This document shows, piece after piece, positions 12,722 through 25,577 of a stretch of DNA of 64,000 nucleotides. Source of the DNA: Tipula vernalis (Eukaryota; Arthropoda; Insecta; Diptera; Tipulidae); NCBI GenBank assembly GCA_958295665.1, contig OY282559.1:246942764-247006763 (forward strand), given 5' to 3'. Made by a program: the position numbers and the translations under genes. The notes below the pieces were generated by a model that saw only the letters and a program-made list of their open reading frames with translations, was not told where the DNA came from and ran no database searches. Each line of letters begins with the position of its first letter. Positions within the stretch are counted from its first letter, which is position 1.

Positions 12722-13318
12722 TCAACATCTTTTAGGCAATTCACGGATTCCTTTTTTGAAAAAGTCGCAGTCGTCTTTTGAAGCGATCCATTCGTCAAGC
12801 CAATTTTTGATACTTTCTTAAGATGTGAATCGTACGTCTTGAAGGGCTGACTGCATCGGCCGGAACAAATAATAATCCGGAGCAGCAATGTCTGGTGAAT
12901 ATGGCGGATGGGATAGAGCTTCCCAGTCCTGCCCTTCTAGGTAGGTTTTAACAACTCTTGCAGCCTGTGGTTTTGCGTTGTCATGCTGAATAATCAGTTT
13001 ATTGTGTCTATTCTCACATTCTGGTCGATCTTTTTGAACAAATCGCTTCAAACGTATTAATTGCCGTCGGTACACTTCGCCATTAATAGTTTCCAAAAGT
13101 TTCAGTAGCTCATATTATACAACGTCTTTCATATCCCACCAAATTCAGAGCATAACCTTATCACAATGAACATTTCTACATATACCATCAGAAAAATCAT
13201 ATTCACCGTAAGCTTCTACAAGTAAACGATGACTTTCAGCAACGCTCTTCTTTATAAATAGTAAAAAATACAACAAAACTTCCCGCAAATGACGATTATT
13301 TGGCAGAAAACTTTCCAT
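12722..13318 (-). pseudogene. mariner transposase, internally deleted
   Basis: One minus-strand frame runs from Met at 13318 to a stop at 12722 and joins the two ends of a mariner (DD34D) transposase. The N-terminus shows N-N-R-H-L-R-E-V-L-L and A-E-S-H-R-L-L-V-E-A-Y-G-E. After about 60 codons it jumps to V-M-L-x-I-W-W-D, and then to the second catalytic Asp in H-D-N-A-K-P and the third in P-Y-S-P-D-x-x-x-P-D-Y. These two are separated by exactly 34 residues. The end F-F-K-K-G-I-R-E-L-P-K-R is typical. About 150 residues, including the first catalytic Asp, are deleted in frame. Three stops interrupt the frame (TGA and TAA between 13141 and 13105, TAA at 12820-12818). A full-length mariner protein has about 345 residues. 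Confidence 0.9.
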
Positions 13319-14652
13319 TTTAAATCGAATAAAAAGTTTTGTTGTTTATATTTTAATCAAATGTCATACACTATGTTTTGAAGGTTATGAAGAGACTTTT
13401 CAAAAACATATCTTACCAGATTCATACAATATATATATATAAGAACAATTACGCCATCTATTAGAAAAACGAAACTTACTTTTATATATACCCAATATCT
13501 TAGAACGTAGCTAAAAACGTTGAATATGATGCCCATAAAAATTACAAGTTTACAGAGTAACAAATGAAATGTTGAATCTTGTATCGAGAGATTGTAGACT
13601 CCAGCATTATTTAAGAGTTTGACTCGAGTTTGATCGAAAGATTTTATAACCCAAATTATTTTGGCTTAACGTAAATAATTTTATTTTAGTTACTTGTATG
13701 TATGCCAAATTGCAGGTTACTTAAACTTAAGTTTTTCAGTTTCGCAGCCTAGCTTTAAATTAGACTCATTTACTTACATACATATAATTAAATTAAAATT
13801 ATTACTGTTAAGCCATTGTATTGTAGTAGACGGCGCGACAGTTAATGCTTTGTTGGTGTCTAGTGCCAGTTGGCGTAATTAAATTAACAGTTATAGTTTT
13901 GTTGTTGCTTGGTGAAAATGATACCAAACAAATTATTGGCTGATTGTCTTCAATTTTACTGTAACGGTAAATTTGTATGCGCTGATTTTTTTGGTACATT
14001 TTGAAAATAATCCTTATGGTTAAATTTGGTGTTTGACTATTTGATTACAAAGTGTGTTGGTAGTTCTTTTTTGCTTTACCATTGTTGGTTTTGGGAAATT
14101 GTTGATTACAGCAATTTCCTCTGGAATCGGCTTGATCCCAATTCGATTGTTATCAAATGCAAATAAAGGTATTTTGGCTTTATGATCGATTTGCCAAAAA
14201 ACTAATATTACTTAGAAAAAGTATTCTATGGTCGCTCGCTGCACTATGTTGGACATTTAAGCGGATTTCTACAACTATACCTTCGATTTAATTCACAATA
14301 ACTTTAGCCTGTTTGTGTTGACCAGATTTTTAATTATACTTAATCCTACCGAAAATCTCGTAAAACATAGAAAATTGCAAAAGTAAACCACCAATTGTTT
14401 GAATTCATTGTTGAATTCCTTGAATTCATGTTTAACTTAACGACACAAAGAAGAGTTAAGCCTCCAAGTGGTTGTTCCGAGTAACAATTTTTAACTTCGG
14501 TTAAAGTTAACTCTCACTTTCCGAACTCGATGATTAACTCTAACAGCAAAAAACATCGAGAAACTACGGTAACTGAGTATAACTATCTCGATAAACTTAA
14601 TATTGGCTTGGACATGTTCTTAATTCCCTTTGTGACTTTGGAGTCGGCAATA
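13319..14652. other. Non-coding A+T-rich sequence
   Basis: The part next to 13318 must include the 5' end of the mariner copy, but I could not define its terminal inverted repeats. I see nothing else. Confidence 0.35.
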
Positions 14653-14781
14653 AAAGTAGGGTCTCGCGAGAGACCTCTTACTCGGTGGATGAACAACGTT
14701 TAAAGTGACCTAAAGACATTTGGTCACCATGTTTGGCCTTCTGTTATCGTTGATCGAACTATTTGGAGGAGCCATTTATGA
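14653..14781 (+). pseudogene. LINE (RTE-like) C-terminal fragment
   Basis: An open frame with one internal TAA reads R-E-R-P-L-T-R-W-M-N-N-V, stop, S-D-L-K, and ends D-R-T-I-W-R-S-H-L before TGA at 14781. The order G/R-R-P..RW..D-V....D-L ... QDR..WR is the usual C-terminus of reverse transcriptase proteins of RTE-type LINEs in insects. Only this short piece survives. The upstream reverse transcriptase domain is not recognisable. Confidence 0.5.
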
Positions 14782-17700
14782 ATTATTAAAATACAGACTT
14801 TTCCTTTAAACATTTGGTTATTTATTTTAAAAATGTGCAAACTATTTTGAACCATTAAATTTGAGCCGTTTATTAATTTCTAAAAGCCATAGTTTAGTCA
14901 TTTCAACAAGTCAAGAAAAACTGAAATTCGCGATGTTTTATGAAAAGAGTTAATTGTACGGCTAAAATTACTAGGTTCAGACAGTAACTGGGGTACAATT
15001 AATATAATTTTGAAGCTTCAGTTTCGAATTTTTTGTGCAGTGTTTTCACCTTTAACATCAAACCATTAAAGGTTGGTAGTAGGGTTAGCAAAATACTGTT
15101 GTTTTAAAAAATCTCACCATCAAAAAGAAATACTCGAAGCCGGTTAACCGGTTTAAACCCTGCTTTTCTGAAATTGATATTTTCAAGAGAACAAACATGT
15201 TAGGAATAAAAAATATTCCGTGTATGCTTCGTGCGTTGTTTTATTTTTATACGTATGTTCATTGCGGTAAAGTGTTTATTCATTCCCAATATTTTGGACG
15301 TTCATGGTGTAGCCTCGTGAAGGCCGGTTTTTCACGCAAGGTATATTTCCGGGCAGCTCCTTAACCAATCAATCATTAAAATAACCCAAAAAAACTGGAT
15401 TTGATTGATTTAAGAAAACAATTCCCTAGGGTAAAAATTCGACCTCATGAATCCATCAACAATGTTCAGAAAACGACGTAACCGCACCACATTCCCGTTC
15501 CCTCTGTTTTTTTTGTTAAGCCCAATTAATTTTAATGCCTTTGAAATTTTAACTAAAATACGAAGAATTGTTTATTTCTTAAATTTAATTTACTTATCAC
15601 TTAAAATAAATATATTTGTAAAGCTTTCAAAGCTGTACTCCATGTCTTCCATTCATTATCACGATTTCCGAATTATATTCCTTGCGTGGAATGAATAAAA
15701 GAAAATATATCCTTTGAATAATTTCTATGGGTAAAGGTAAAATCACCAAGTGAATAAAAAAATACAACCGTTTGAACTGTGGTGGTGATTTATTCGGATT
15801 GAGAATGAATTAATTGTAAACCAATTTAAATCCGATGTTTTCTTTAAAATTCCGAGTTTTCGGTTTCAGAGGTTTGGCTTAAAAACCGAGGTTTCAAGTT
15901 TCAATCAAACTGCAAACACTATCTCAGGAGTTTCTATATTTTGGTAATAGTTTTATGTATATAAATAAAACGTGAACGGTTATTTATTTGTTAAGGATGC
16001 CTTATCAACAGTGGAATAATTGTATAGTAAATTTGTAAATTTAATTTAAGGGACGAGATATTAGCTATCCGTTTAGAAAGTTGCTAAATTAACAATTTAC
16101 ACTTTGGATGAAAATAAAAGACATTTTTTCACATACAAACCCAAATGATGGTGGTATTTCTTGTGGCTTACTTTGAGGTTTGTTTTAATCCTTGCTTATC
16201 TCAATATGAAACACAGTTAAAAAACGATACCAAACTTGGGAAGCACGAAAGAGAGAGGACATTAATGGATGAAGTTAAAACGACGGAGTTAAAAATTCGT
16301 GATCTCGAAATCTAAAAAGCAATCGTACCAAGTTTTCTTTTTAGCTTTTGCAAAAATATGTTTTAGCTAATTTATTTGATATTTATTTGTTTCTTTCTAG
16401 GTAACTGTCAAGTAGACTCTAATTTATTAAAAATTATTTGATATGAAAAAAGTTAGTACGACTGCTTGTTAGATTTCGTGATCACGAACTTTTAACTCCG
16501 TCATTTTGAGCCAGCCTCACCAACTGATTTCATGAGTAAGCCATGTGTTTTAATAATGCCCAAAGGACGGTTACTTGATTTCCCAGAAATTTTAAACATT
16601 TTTACAAAGGTTTTCAGGAATATTTTTCAATAATATGGTTATACCTACACTAAAATATTTAATCGCCCCAAAATAAAATGAAATAACCAACGCGCGGTAC
16701 CGGCATAATATATCTATCCACCATTACATTTTAGATTATGTAGTAAATCCATTCAACAGCAACAAAAAAAAAATGTTGTTTTCAACATTCTTATTTTCTC
16801 TCTTAAAATTGAGGGTCTTTTCACATCTTTTATCAATCCTCGTACAAAAAAAAACTTTTCTGTATAATTTACGAATTTGTTTTCTTTCTGATGTACAAAC
16901 ACACACACGCACACACACACACACGAACACAGCAGCAGTCGTAAAAAATATTAAATTGTGTTAAATTTTAAATTGCCGAAAGAAGAATCAAAATCCCAGC
17001 AACACAAAACACACGAGACGAAATCCAGTTAAAAATGATCTCGCAGTCGAAAGACCTCCCGTTGATCGTTAGTTTTGTTTCGTTTTTTTTGTGCTCACAA
17101 AATGTCACTTGCAGAGTTTAATATATCATGTGTATGCACATAAGTATGTTTTTAGTCGACATCATTAACGATCGATTGAACAGCTGATCAGATTTTTATG
17201 TTTGTATATAAAATGTAAGTATAAATATGTAAGTGATAGTGAAAATCTTTATTTTTTTCATATATCGCGCGTATCCATAACCCTAGACAATCAGGTTGCA
17301 ATTGCGTAACTCATACGGTTTGTTGTTTTGTTTTATTTGGTTATTTATTTGATGCAATGTCTATAATTAAAGGGTTGGAGAATTTTGTTTTGTTTGTTTT
17401 TTCCGCTCGTCTAATAAATTGGGGGAAAATTTTGTAAGTATTTCTTGTTTTAACTTTAATTATAATTTGGCGTCATCGTGAAATGTGCCACTTGTTGGGA
17501 AATATTAAAATTTCAATAAAGAATCGGAATATTTTTTTATCAAAATAGCAACAAAGTAGTTATGTGTATAGTTGTCTCCGTACTTTTAAAGTAAATGTGT
17601 GATAAACTTAAAACCACACCACACACAAATTTAATATTTTATTGGGATACAAAAATATAAAAAAAAACTATTTGGTCTCCCCATTGTTGTTGTATTTTCA

Positions 17701-19956
17701 TGGTATGGTGTTAAAAAAATGTATGTAGTGTACACACACATATCGTTTTTTATCTTGGGTACAATTTCCTGAAGATAAGATTTTTTTGTTTATGGTTTTT
17801 AATGTTTTCGTTCTCACACACGTGTTTCTATTTTTGAGTTTATTTATCAATTCATATAAATAATAACACATACATATATAAATGGTTTATAAAAGCTGTA
17901 TAATGTAATGAAAACAATTTATCGGCGGGATAAGTAGCTAGATATATACATAAGACATGTAGCTGTTGGAAGCTTTATACCCAATTAAAAACAAAATGTT
18001 TATTTATTCAATCTTTGTGCCGGTTCAACAGTTTCAATTACGCATTATATAAATAAATATATATTACTTTTTTTGTCGTACGCGACAAACGACAAAAAAG
18101 GTGAAATCACCTTTTCCAATTTTTTTGTGTCGTATCTCCTCGCAATACGGAGGTATCATGAAATTATTTTATTTTTTTTTACTTCGCATCAGTGATTCCA
18201 CTAACAACACTAAAAAACAATCATCAACCTTAACCTATAATTTTTTTTTTTTGTAATTTTGTTTTATTTTACTTTTATTTTAGTGTAGGCACTAAAAAAT
18301 TATAAATAAATTAGATTTTTACTTCTTTTGAAATTAGAAAGAAATTTTTTTATTTATTAAGGAGGTAATCAATAAAAATTAACCGATGAGTTGTTATTGC
18401 GTATTCGATTGATTCTTATTAATATTTTTATTATTATTACACATAGTTGAAACGACTTTTGATTGGTTTATTTAAATACGAGGTGAATATTAATGATTTT
18501 GTAATATAATCATATATTTTGCATTTATTGAAAGTCAATTGGTGCAGCTTTCTTAGAAAAAGACCTTCAATTGTGATATTTTCTAAATGCAGCAATAGCA
18601 ATTTTGAACGTTTGGATTTTAGTATATACCACAATTTCGCAGAAAAGCCCCATCCCCCGTAAAAACATAAGTTCTAAGAATATATAATTTTAGGCTTAAA
18701 ACGTTTTACGTTAGTTCAAAAAACACGTAAAATACATATTTATAAATCCACGTTTAACGAAGAAAAAGCTTTATTTACGTGAAAAAGTTTTGTTTTTGTT
18801 GTAGGTTTTCTTTAGGTTAATGAACCGAAAATAAAAAAAAATTCAGTTCACGTTTTCGAAATTCCAGATGTTGGCGTTTGAAAGAACCAGAAACTTTGTT
18901 ATTTTGTAAAATACTCAAAATATGTGTAAACACCGTTTTCTTCTGGCATCAAACACTTTGATATTATGACTGAGATGGGTGTTCCAAATTATTAGGTTTT
19001 ACAAAACCCAAATGAATTTAGTTTGTTTAAGAGTGATGGTTTAAAAAACATTGGAAAGGATTAATTTTTTTATATCAAGAAAATTGTTTAAAACATAAAA
19101 TTTTTTTTAACTGATTACAAGATTGGGCTTTAAGCAATGCTAGATTACATCACAGTTTAAATATTAGTATTTCATGTGGGGTAACCTACATCCAATTTAA
19201 TGAAGAATTTAATATTTGCTGACTGAATAACATTGGCAAACAATAATGTATTTATTTTCAAGATTTAACATTGAGGCTCAACTCTTAGGAACTCTTAGGA
19301 ACGTCCGGACTTCGCTACTAATAAGATCTTTAGCATTTTTACTCGAATCGGTAAACATCCAGTTTCGTAATTATTTTTAACGAAAAATGAAGATTTTCCA
19401 TTAAGTATGGAAAAAAACTAAACGCATGAGCTACTCTATTGTGTAACAAGGGGAATTTGAAATGTTACAAAATGCAAAGATTTTTATGTAGTTGCTAAAA
19501 ACTTTAGGCAATTTTGAGGGCTTGGTTTTAAATTCGGCCAATTCTGAAGGAAACATTTAAAAATATTGATTATTCCAGAGAATACAATTAATTTAGAATT
19601 TCGTTAGATTCCAAGAAGAATTCTGTTAGAACAGAAAATTTTACAAATTCCAAAAAATTAGAGAAATGTATCTTTGCTGGATTTCCGAACTGAATTTCAT
19701 CAAATCCACAATTTTACTGTTAAAGTTAAGTTGCGTTTTTGAACAATTTTAGAAAGTTTAGATCATTTCCAAAGGAAAGTTCAAATTCTTAAAAATGTTC
19801 AGAAACGTGTTGTAGAAAACACACAATTGAAAAATTTAATTCCATGGAGAACAGTAATCTTCTCTTTCAATTATATTGCTATATTGCTGACTATGAGAAT
19901 TGGTATGTAAATTCAATTAGATCCAAATTAATTATAATTAAGAAAATGCCAGGAAA
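14782..19956. other. Long non-coding stretch with (CA)n microsatellite
   Basis: I see no gene. A CA-rich microsatellite lies at about 16899-16924. The 16.7-18.3 kb part has many pure A and T runs and GT/CA tracts. This texture differs from the degenerate repeats around it and may mark an intron or UTR of a large gene. Confidence 0.4.
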
Positions 19957-21060
19957 GCCTCAGAATTGCACTAAAAAACTCTACAATGTTTTAAAATTGG
20001 AATTTTTTTAAATTTTTGTTTTGCTGAAATTAAGTTAGGCTAGAGAATTTATATTTAAATTTTACTAATTCCAACGAAAATATTTTAAAAATTCTAGAAA
20101 ATTAAGGTAATTTTAAATCAGACGAATTTTTTGTAAAATACATAAATCCTTCTCAATATTTCGGCCATTTCCAAGAAAAATTCTAAGAAAACGGAAAAAA
20201 TCCAATCCTAAAAAATAAAAGCATTTGAAGAAATCTGAAATTGCTTTAAGTTTTACTGCTGACACTATGGTTTTCGTAATCAAGCTTTCAATGTTTAGAT
20301 TCCCAAATGAAAATAGGTGACTTGTATCGAAGGTGTGCTCCAAACTCATAGTATATCTTGTTACACGAGTATGTACTTGTAAATGAAACAGCGGCTCCGT
20401 ATTTTGTAAGACGACTTACTTTCTTCCGTCCCAGAATCTGGATTTTGAATAATTTTCTTGTGTAATTGTTTCGTCATTTTGAAGTAAAGTCCAAACTTTT
20501 GTTATTGTTTTCAAATTTTCGCTATGTTATAGTTGACCATTCACTATTTTTACACTTTTATTTTGTAGATCATTCCGTAATGAGTCGTTTGAGTGATCAA
20601 ACATACATGGCTAGCAGAACGGTGAGAAACGTGATGCATCCAAGCGTGAAATCTGTAAAATAGCCCTGCTACATCCGTACTCGCTCTGGGTCTTGCACCA
20701 TTTTGCTTTTTTTATTACTTTAATCGAATTTTATAGAATTTTGAATGTTCTCTTTATAAGTGTTTCGACATTTTGAAATTAACCAAAAAAGGTGGTTCTT
20801 GTTTTCAAATTTTTCTTTCTTTTAGTTTTTCGTTCATGGTTTTTGTATTAAGTATTGTTTTGTAGATCAGTATCGGAATGAAAATGACATTAGAGGATTT
20901 GAACCAAAAAACAGAATTGCGCTATAAAATTTCTTAGATTTAAAAATTTTGAATTTTGGTATTTTAAATGCAGATTATTGCTGAAATTAAGTTAGGTAAG
21001 AGAATTCGGGTTTAGAAAATTCCGGATATTTTATTTCCAAGGAGAATTCTATGCTTCTGG
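19957..21060. repeat. Diverged nested duplications
   Basis: Two pairs of related segments lie here. The pair 20466-20590 and 20756-20885 shares TTTCGNCATTTTGAA, TTGTTTTCAAATTTT and TTTTGTAGATCA. The pair about 19957-20110 and 20905-21060 shares AGAATTGC, then GCTGAAATTAAGTTAGG and AGAGAATT. Around these, a TTCCAAGRAGAATTCT motif recurs (near 19608, 20165, 21043 and 21472). This looks like an old duplication of a block made of degenerate repeats. Confidence 0.5.
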
Positions 21061-22983
21061 TAAATCAAAAAAAAAAATAAAGTTCTGTTTAAATCATTCA
21101 GTATTAGAAATACATGTTTGAAATAGTATTATGTTACACTTTAATGCAAAGTTTCAAAATATAAATTTTGCTAACGATCGAAAAGACACAGCAAAAACCG
21201 ATAATCGGGGTTAAACAGAATCAAAAATTGAGATACATTCTTGTGGAACAAACTGTAATTTGAAATTTCATTTTTAAAAACAAAAATTTGATGAAATTCA
21301 GAAAACAGAAAAATTTGAAAAGGTTGGACAATTTTTGGAATTTTGAAAATTTCAAACTAAACAACCAGCCCCAATGGAAATTTTTAAAAATATTGAAAAT
21401 TTTCGGGATATAACGGAAATTTGGAATTGTTACCTATGTTAATAGTATGTAAATTTTAGAAAATTCAGACAAATTCCAAGGGGAATTTTGGAAAGTAAGA
21501 AAAATTTGAACACTCCTAAAAATTAAAGATTTTTTGATATTAGAATATGTACAGTATTGCAGAAATTTAATTAAAGAATATGGAAATTGCATACAATTAA
21601 ATTTTGAAAACTAAACAATTTTTTGAAGCAAAATGAAAGTCGAACAATTGAATGTTCGGCAAATTCAATTTATTAAATAAAGAATTAAGTGCTTTTTATA
21701 TAAATTTTTTTGAACTGCTAATGTAAAATTCTAAGCCTGTGAAATGGCCAATTACCAAACTTTCCGTATAAAATTATCATGAATACACTATTACGCCTAA
21801 CTTTTCTAAGGCTCTAACCTTCAACGACTTTATTACCAATCATAAGGTGCAATTTGCAACGGTGAATTTTCAAGACATCTCTTACACTAATTCTCCTAAA
21901 GATTATCAGAATTTATATGGAATTCTTTGGAAGAAATTCTTGGGATAAACACTATTTCTTTTACTTAGGAAATTATAGAAAAAGCCATACAAATGTTTGT
22001 AGAATAAACATAAGGCTATCCTATCTGTATGAAAGGGAATTTAGGGTAGAGGTGATATTAGCTAGCCCAAATGTGTGACTTATATTCCAGATTGGTGGTC
22101 TGATACTTATGTGTTTTTAAATTTATAATAGTTCCTATGATAAAAATAAAATTTGCATCGTCGTAAATATCCGAGACACTCACAAGTAGAAGGAAAATCA
22201 GGCGTACCCACAATGGAGTAAACAATCTTAAAAGATGGTGCATTTTTGTCGTTTCTGCCGCTGAAAATACAGGACTGAAATTTTTTGGATTGTATGCAAC
22301 CTACAAGTACATTAAGGAGAATAGCTCATAGGTAAAACCGATAGATTTGCAAAAAACCAATAATTCTTGAAGTCTGAACTCCCAATTCCGTGTTATAGTA
22401 CTCTCTTATCTTCCGTGCCCTTTTTTTCCTATGGTAATACTCAATGATGCTGCTTATTCGTAGACACATTTAAAACGAAACTCGTAAGCAGAACCCATAC
22501 AAAAAAAAGTTAAAAATTAGAAAAAGTAAAATAAAAAGAAAATCGTCCGTCTCGTCCATCTTCAAGCATCTTGGAAAATAGTTTTTGTCAATTTTTATTT
22601 TTTACCAAACATGCTTTCCGTCGGCATTCGCTACTAAATTATATTTATGCTAGAGCGATGCTACTTCCTATATTTAGTTAGGTCGTTGACTCATCTCATG
22701 ACTGTTTATAGAAACCAAATTTGCAAAGTATAAAATTGATTTTATATTGGTCACAGATACGCTTAAAGAGAAAGTTCAATTTCATACTAAATTTTTTGCT
22801 GTTGAATCCCTCCTCCTGCATATACTTATCGCGTATACCTCGCACTCTTTTCTTGTAGCAAATGTGCAACACACTATTATTAAAAATTCCCGCTACAATT
22901 AAATACTAGTTTAAATCGCCACCAGTAAAATTTATTTAACAATTCATTTTTCTTATAAAATTTGTTTTATTTTGTATTTTCAG
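21061..22983. other. Non-coding, degenerate A+T-rich repeats
   Basis: GAAAATTTTGAAATT-like degenerate runs fill 21230-21700. I see no gene. Confidence 0.4.
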
Positions 22984-23039
22984 GAACACGTCGTCATCTC
23001 ACTAAAGAAACCCAACAACAGCAACTGCAACACATATAG
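22984..23039 (+). CDS. Candidate terminal coding exon
   Basis: A strong splice acceptor (a T-rich tract ending in TATTTTCAG at 22983) is followed by a stretch richer in C and G. One phase reads T-R-R-H-L-T-K-E-T-Q-Q-Q-Q-L-Q-H-I and stops with TAG at 23039. Another phase stays open to 23046. The Gln run is common in fly proteins. The A/T-run-rich sequence that follows to about 24.1 kb would suit a 3' UTR. I cannot name the gene, and no upstream exon is visible. Confidence 0.3.
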
Positions 23040-25439
23040 AATGTAATGTAAACTAACCTTACATTTTATCTTTCTAAAAGCAACATCGCGCGAGACAAAA
23101 CAAAAAAAAGTAAATTTACTATATGATTATTATTATTATTATTTTTTTTTGTAAGCATGTTTTTTCTCTCTTCATGAAAGAAAAAGAAGTGAACAAAAAA
23201 GAGAAAATATACGAGCATGTGCGAAAGAAAGAGTACAATCGATATTTAGAACACACAAAAAAAACATTCGATACTTCATTCTCGTTAATTGTGTATTCAT
23301 GTTTTTTTTTGTGTTCGAGAGTGTATAAGAGTATTTCGACAAAAATCTAATGTTAGAGTGAAAAGTATATAGCGCTCGTGCGTACGAATGAATAGAAACC
23401 TTTGTTTTGAATTATTTTTTATGAATAAAAATAGTTGTGGATGTGTGGAAAATGATGTAATTTATTTAGCTACGTGTATTTGTGTTTGTGTGTATTATTT
23501 ATTTTTGAATGAAAAAAATTAAATTAAAAAAAAAAAATTGTTACCGGGTGTATCACAAAATAAATAATTTGTATATTTATAATTAATTTACGTTAAAATA
23601 TCATCGAGATTCCGAATTTAAGGAGTTTTTGGTTAAATCCTTCTGCCGCGCGTTTTTCGTCTTTTTTTTTTTTGGATTTTAACAATCCTTAAATTAATTA
23701 TATGGAAATTATTATTTTTGCGGTATTTTCGGGAATAGGACATGATTATTATGTAAAAGGATATGAATATCTTTTTAAATAATGCGGTGCGGTTAAAAGC
23801 TAAAGTTTTCAAAAAAAAAAAAAAATGTTTTTTTTGTGAAATATTTAAGTGTTTTTCCTTGTATCTTCTATTTATCTGTGTACCTCTATGCTGTACCTCT
23901 CTAGTATGCACATAAAAACAGAAAACGGATTATTTAATTAAAAGGTATTATTACGTAAAAATCTCGTGAGAGAGCAGGAAGGAAGAGGAAGAAAACATAA
24001 TAAATTGTGGAATAGAGTAAAAATTAAAACTAATTTGATTTTGATTAAACAAAAAATTAAACAATTTTTTTAGTAAATTTCTCGGTAAGTTTATTTTATT
24101 TATTATTATGTATAAAGTTCAGTCCTTTTAATTACAGAAATATGTACGGTTTCTAAAATTTGAAAATTATTTCCATTTAATCATAAATTGTTTCTAAAAG
24201 GTTAGACAATGAAGGTCTGAAAAGATGATTCAGTTGTAAGAAAAAATATAAAGTAAATACTTTATACTACCGTCGGTCGTTGTGAGCCGAAATTCAATGA
24301 TTCTTTAAATAGTTGGAAATTTCTTTTAAACATTTGTACGTCTTTTATGAGCCAAATTTAATGATAAATTTAAGGTTTCGCCCAAAAATTTTTGTTTGCT
24401 AAAATAAATTCTAGAATAATTTGAATTGCATTGCTAGTTAGTTATGTTCGATAAAAACCATAAGGATTTTAAATTGTGATATATAGAAATCGAGCCCGCT
24501 AATTTAATTAACATTTTCTTGGATTATATTCAAACGTGATGCCTAAGTATTTCATTTATTCCAAAATTTCTAGAATTTGAAAGTTGAATTTTAAAAAAAC
24601 AATCAAATATTTCAATAATCTACTTTAATAAAAGCTTATTGGTTAGGCAGAATCCTAACGCTAAACTTTTTAATGAAACCTTTAACTCGAATTATAAATT
24701 GACTCAGATCAGCAAAAGCATTAATATCAAAATGCCCTTGATTGATTGCCCTTGGTTAATCGATTAATCGGAATTTCGAATTTTATTTGTGATCTTTCCG
24801 GAAGGTGGATTTAAATAGGTATTAGAATAGTTATCACAAACGACGCAAAGTTCTTTTGAAAACCGATTATCGGTTGTTGGTGTGTTTTGTACCCTACTTA
24901 TGCAAAAACAAAAATTCTTACAGAAATGTATCTTACCAAGAAATTTCTTAGTTTTAACCATATGTATCAGAATGGTATAATTAACGTGCATATCTCAGGA
25001 ATGGAGCAGTCCACTCCTTACAGTCTCTTTAAACCAAAAAAACCGAAAATGGTTACACAACCACGAATACAAAACAATACTTAATCATTTTAAAAGTAGC
25101 TTTTGACCAAAAATCCTATTTGAAATGTGCTGACATGTGACCCGTGCCACAAGCGAAGTAAATCAGAACCTTTTACCTAATCGCTATTGACGAGAATCAA
25201 TCTCCGTTTGATGAAATATTTGAAGGAACTTCACCACATTTCCTCATTACTACAGTTTCATTGAAGGCAAAGGTAACATAAGTAATTAATGTCGAATCGA
25301 TGCATTAATCAGTCTAGTGGATCCCAAGTTATTAAATTCTCTTAAGGTTTTACTGGGCGGCAATAGAAAGAATTGTCTTCACCGTTCACTAATTTTATGG
25401 ATTGAGCATTTTTCTTTTCTTTCGCAAATTCTAATTGGA
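23040..25439. other. Possible 3' UTR, then non-coding sequence
   Basis: To about 24.1 kb the sequence has long A and T runs, an (ATT)n tract near 23125-23145 and several AATAAA-like signals, consistent with a UTR. Beyond that I see nothing. Confidence 0.3.
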
Positions 25440-25520
25440 GATGGATGGTGTGTTCTTTTCCACTGTTTGCTAATCTGGATGTTTCTTACTCAAAAAAGAA
25501 CAAACACATCCATCCACAAA
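25440..25520. repeat. Short imperfect inverted repeat
   Basis: GATGGATGG-TGTGTTCTTTT (near 25440) is matched in reverse by AAAGAACAAACACATCCATCC near 25496-25518, giving a stem of about 20 bp around a 35-nt loop. It lies just outside the mariner element that starts at about 25578. Confidence 0.45.
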
Positions 25521-25577
25521 CGTTCAGTGGTTTGGGCTGTTATTGACAAAAAATAGCCCGATTTAACAGTAAATCGC

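Noticed and set aside
14660..14675. GGTCTC-GCGA-GAGACC hairpin with GNRA-type loop
   Set aside because: It falls inside the coding relic of the RTE-like LINE and is explained by codons for Ser-Arg-Glu-Arg-Pro.
20572..20620. Exon-like segment with TTTTGTAG acceptor and GTGAGA donor
   Set aside because: It lies inside a diverged duplication, and the second copy lacks an open frame. There is no protein similarity I could see.
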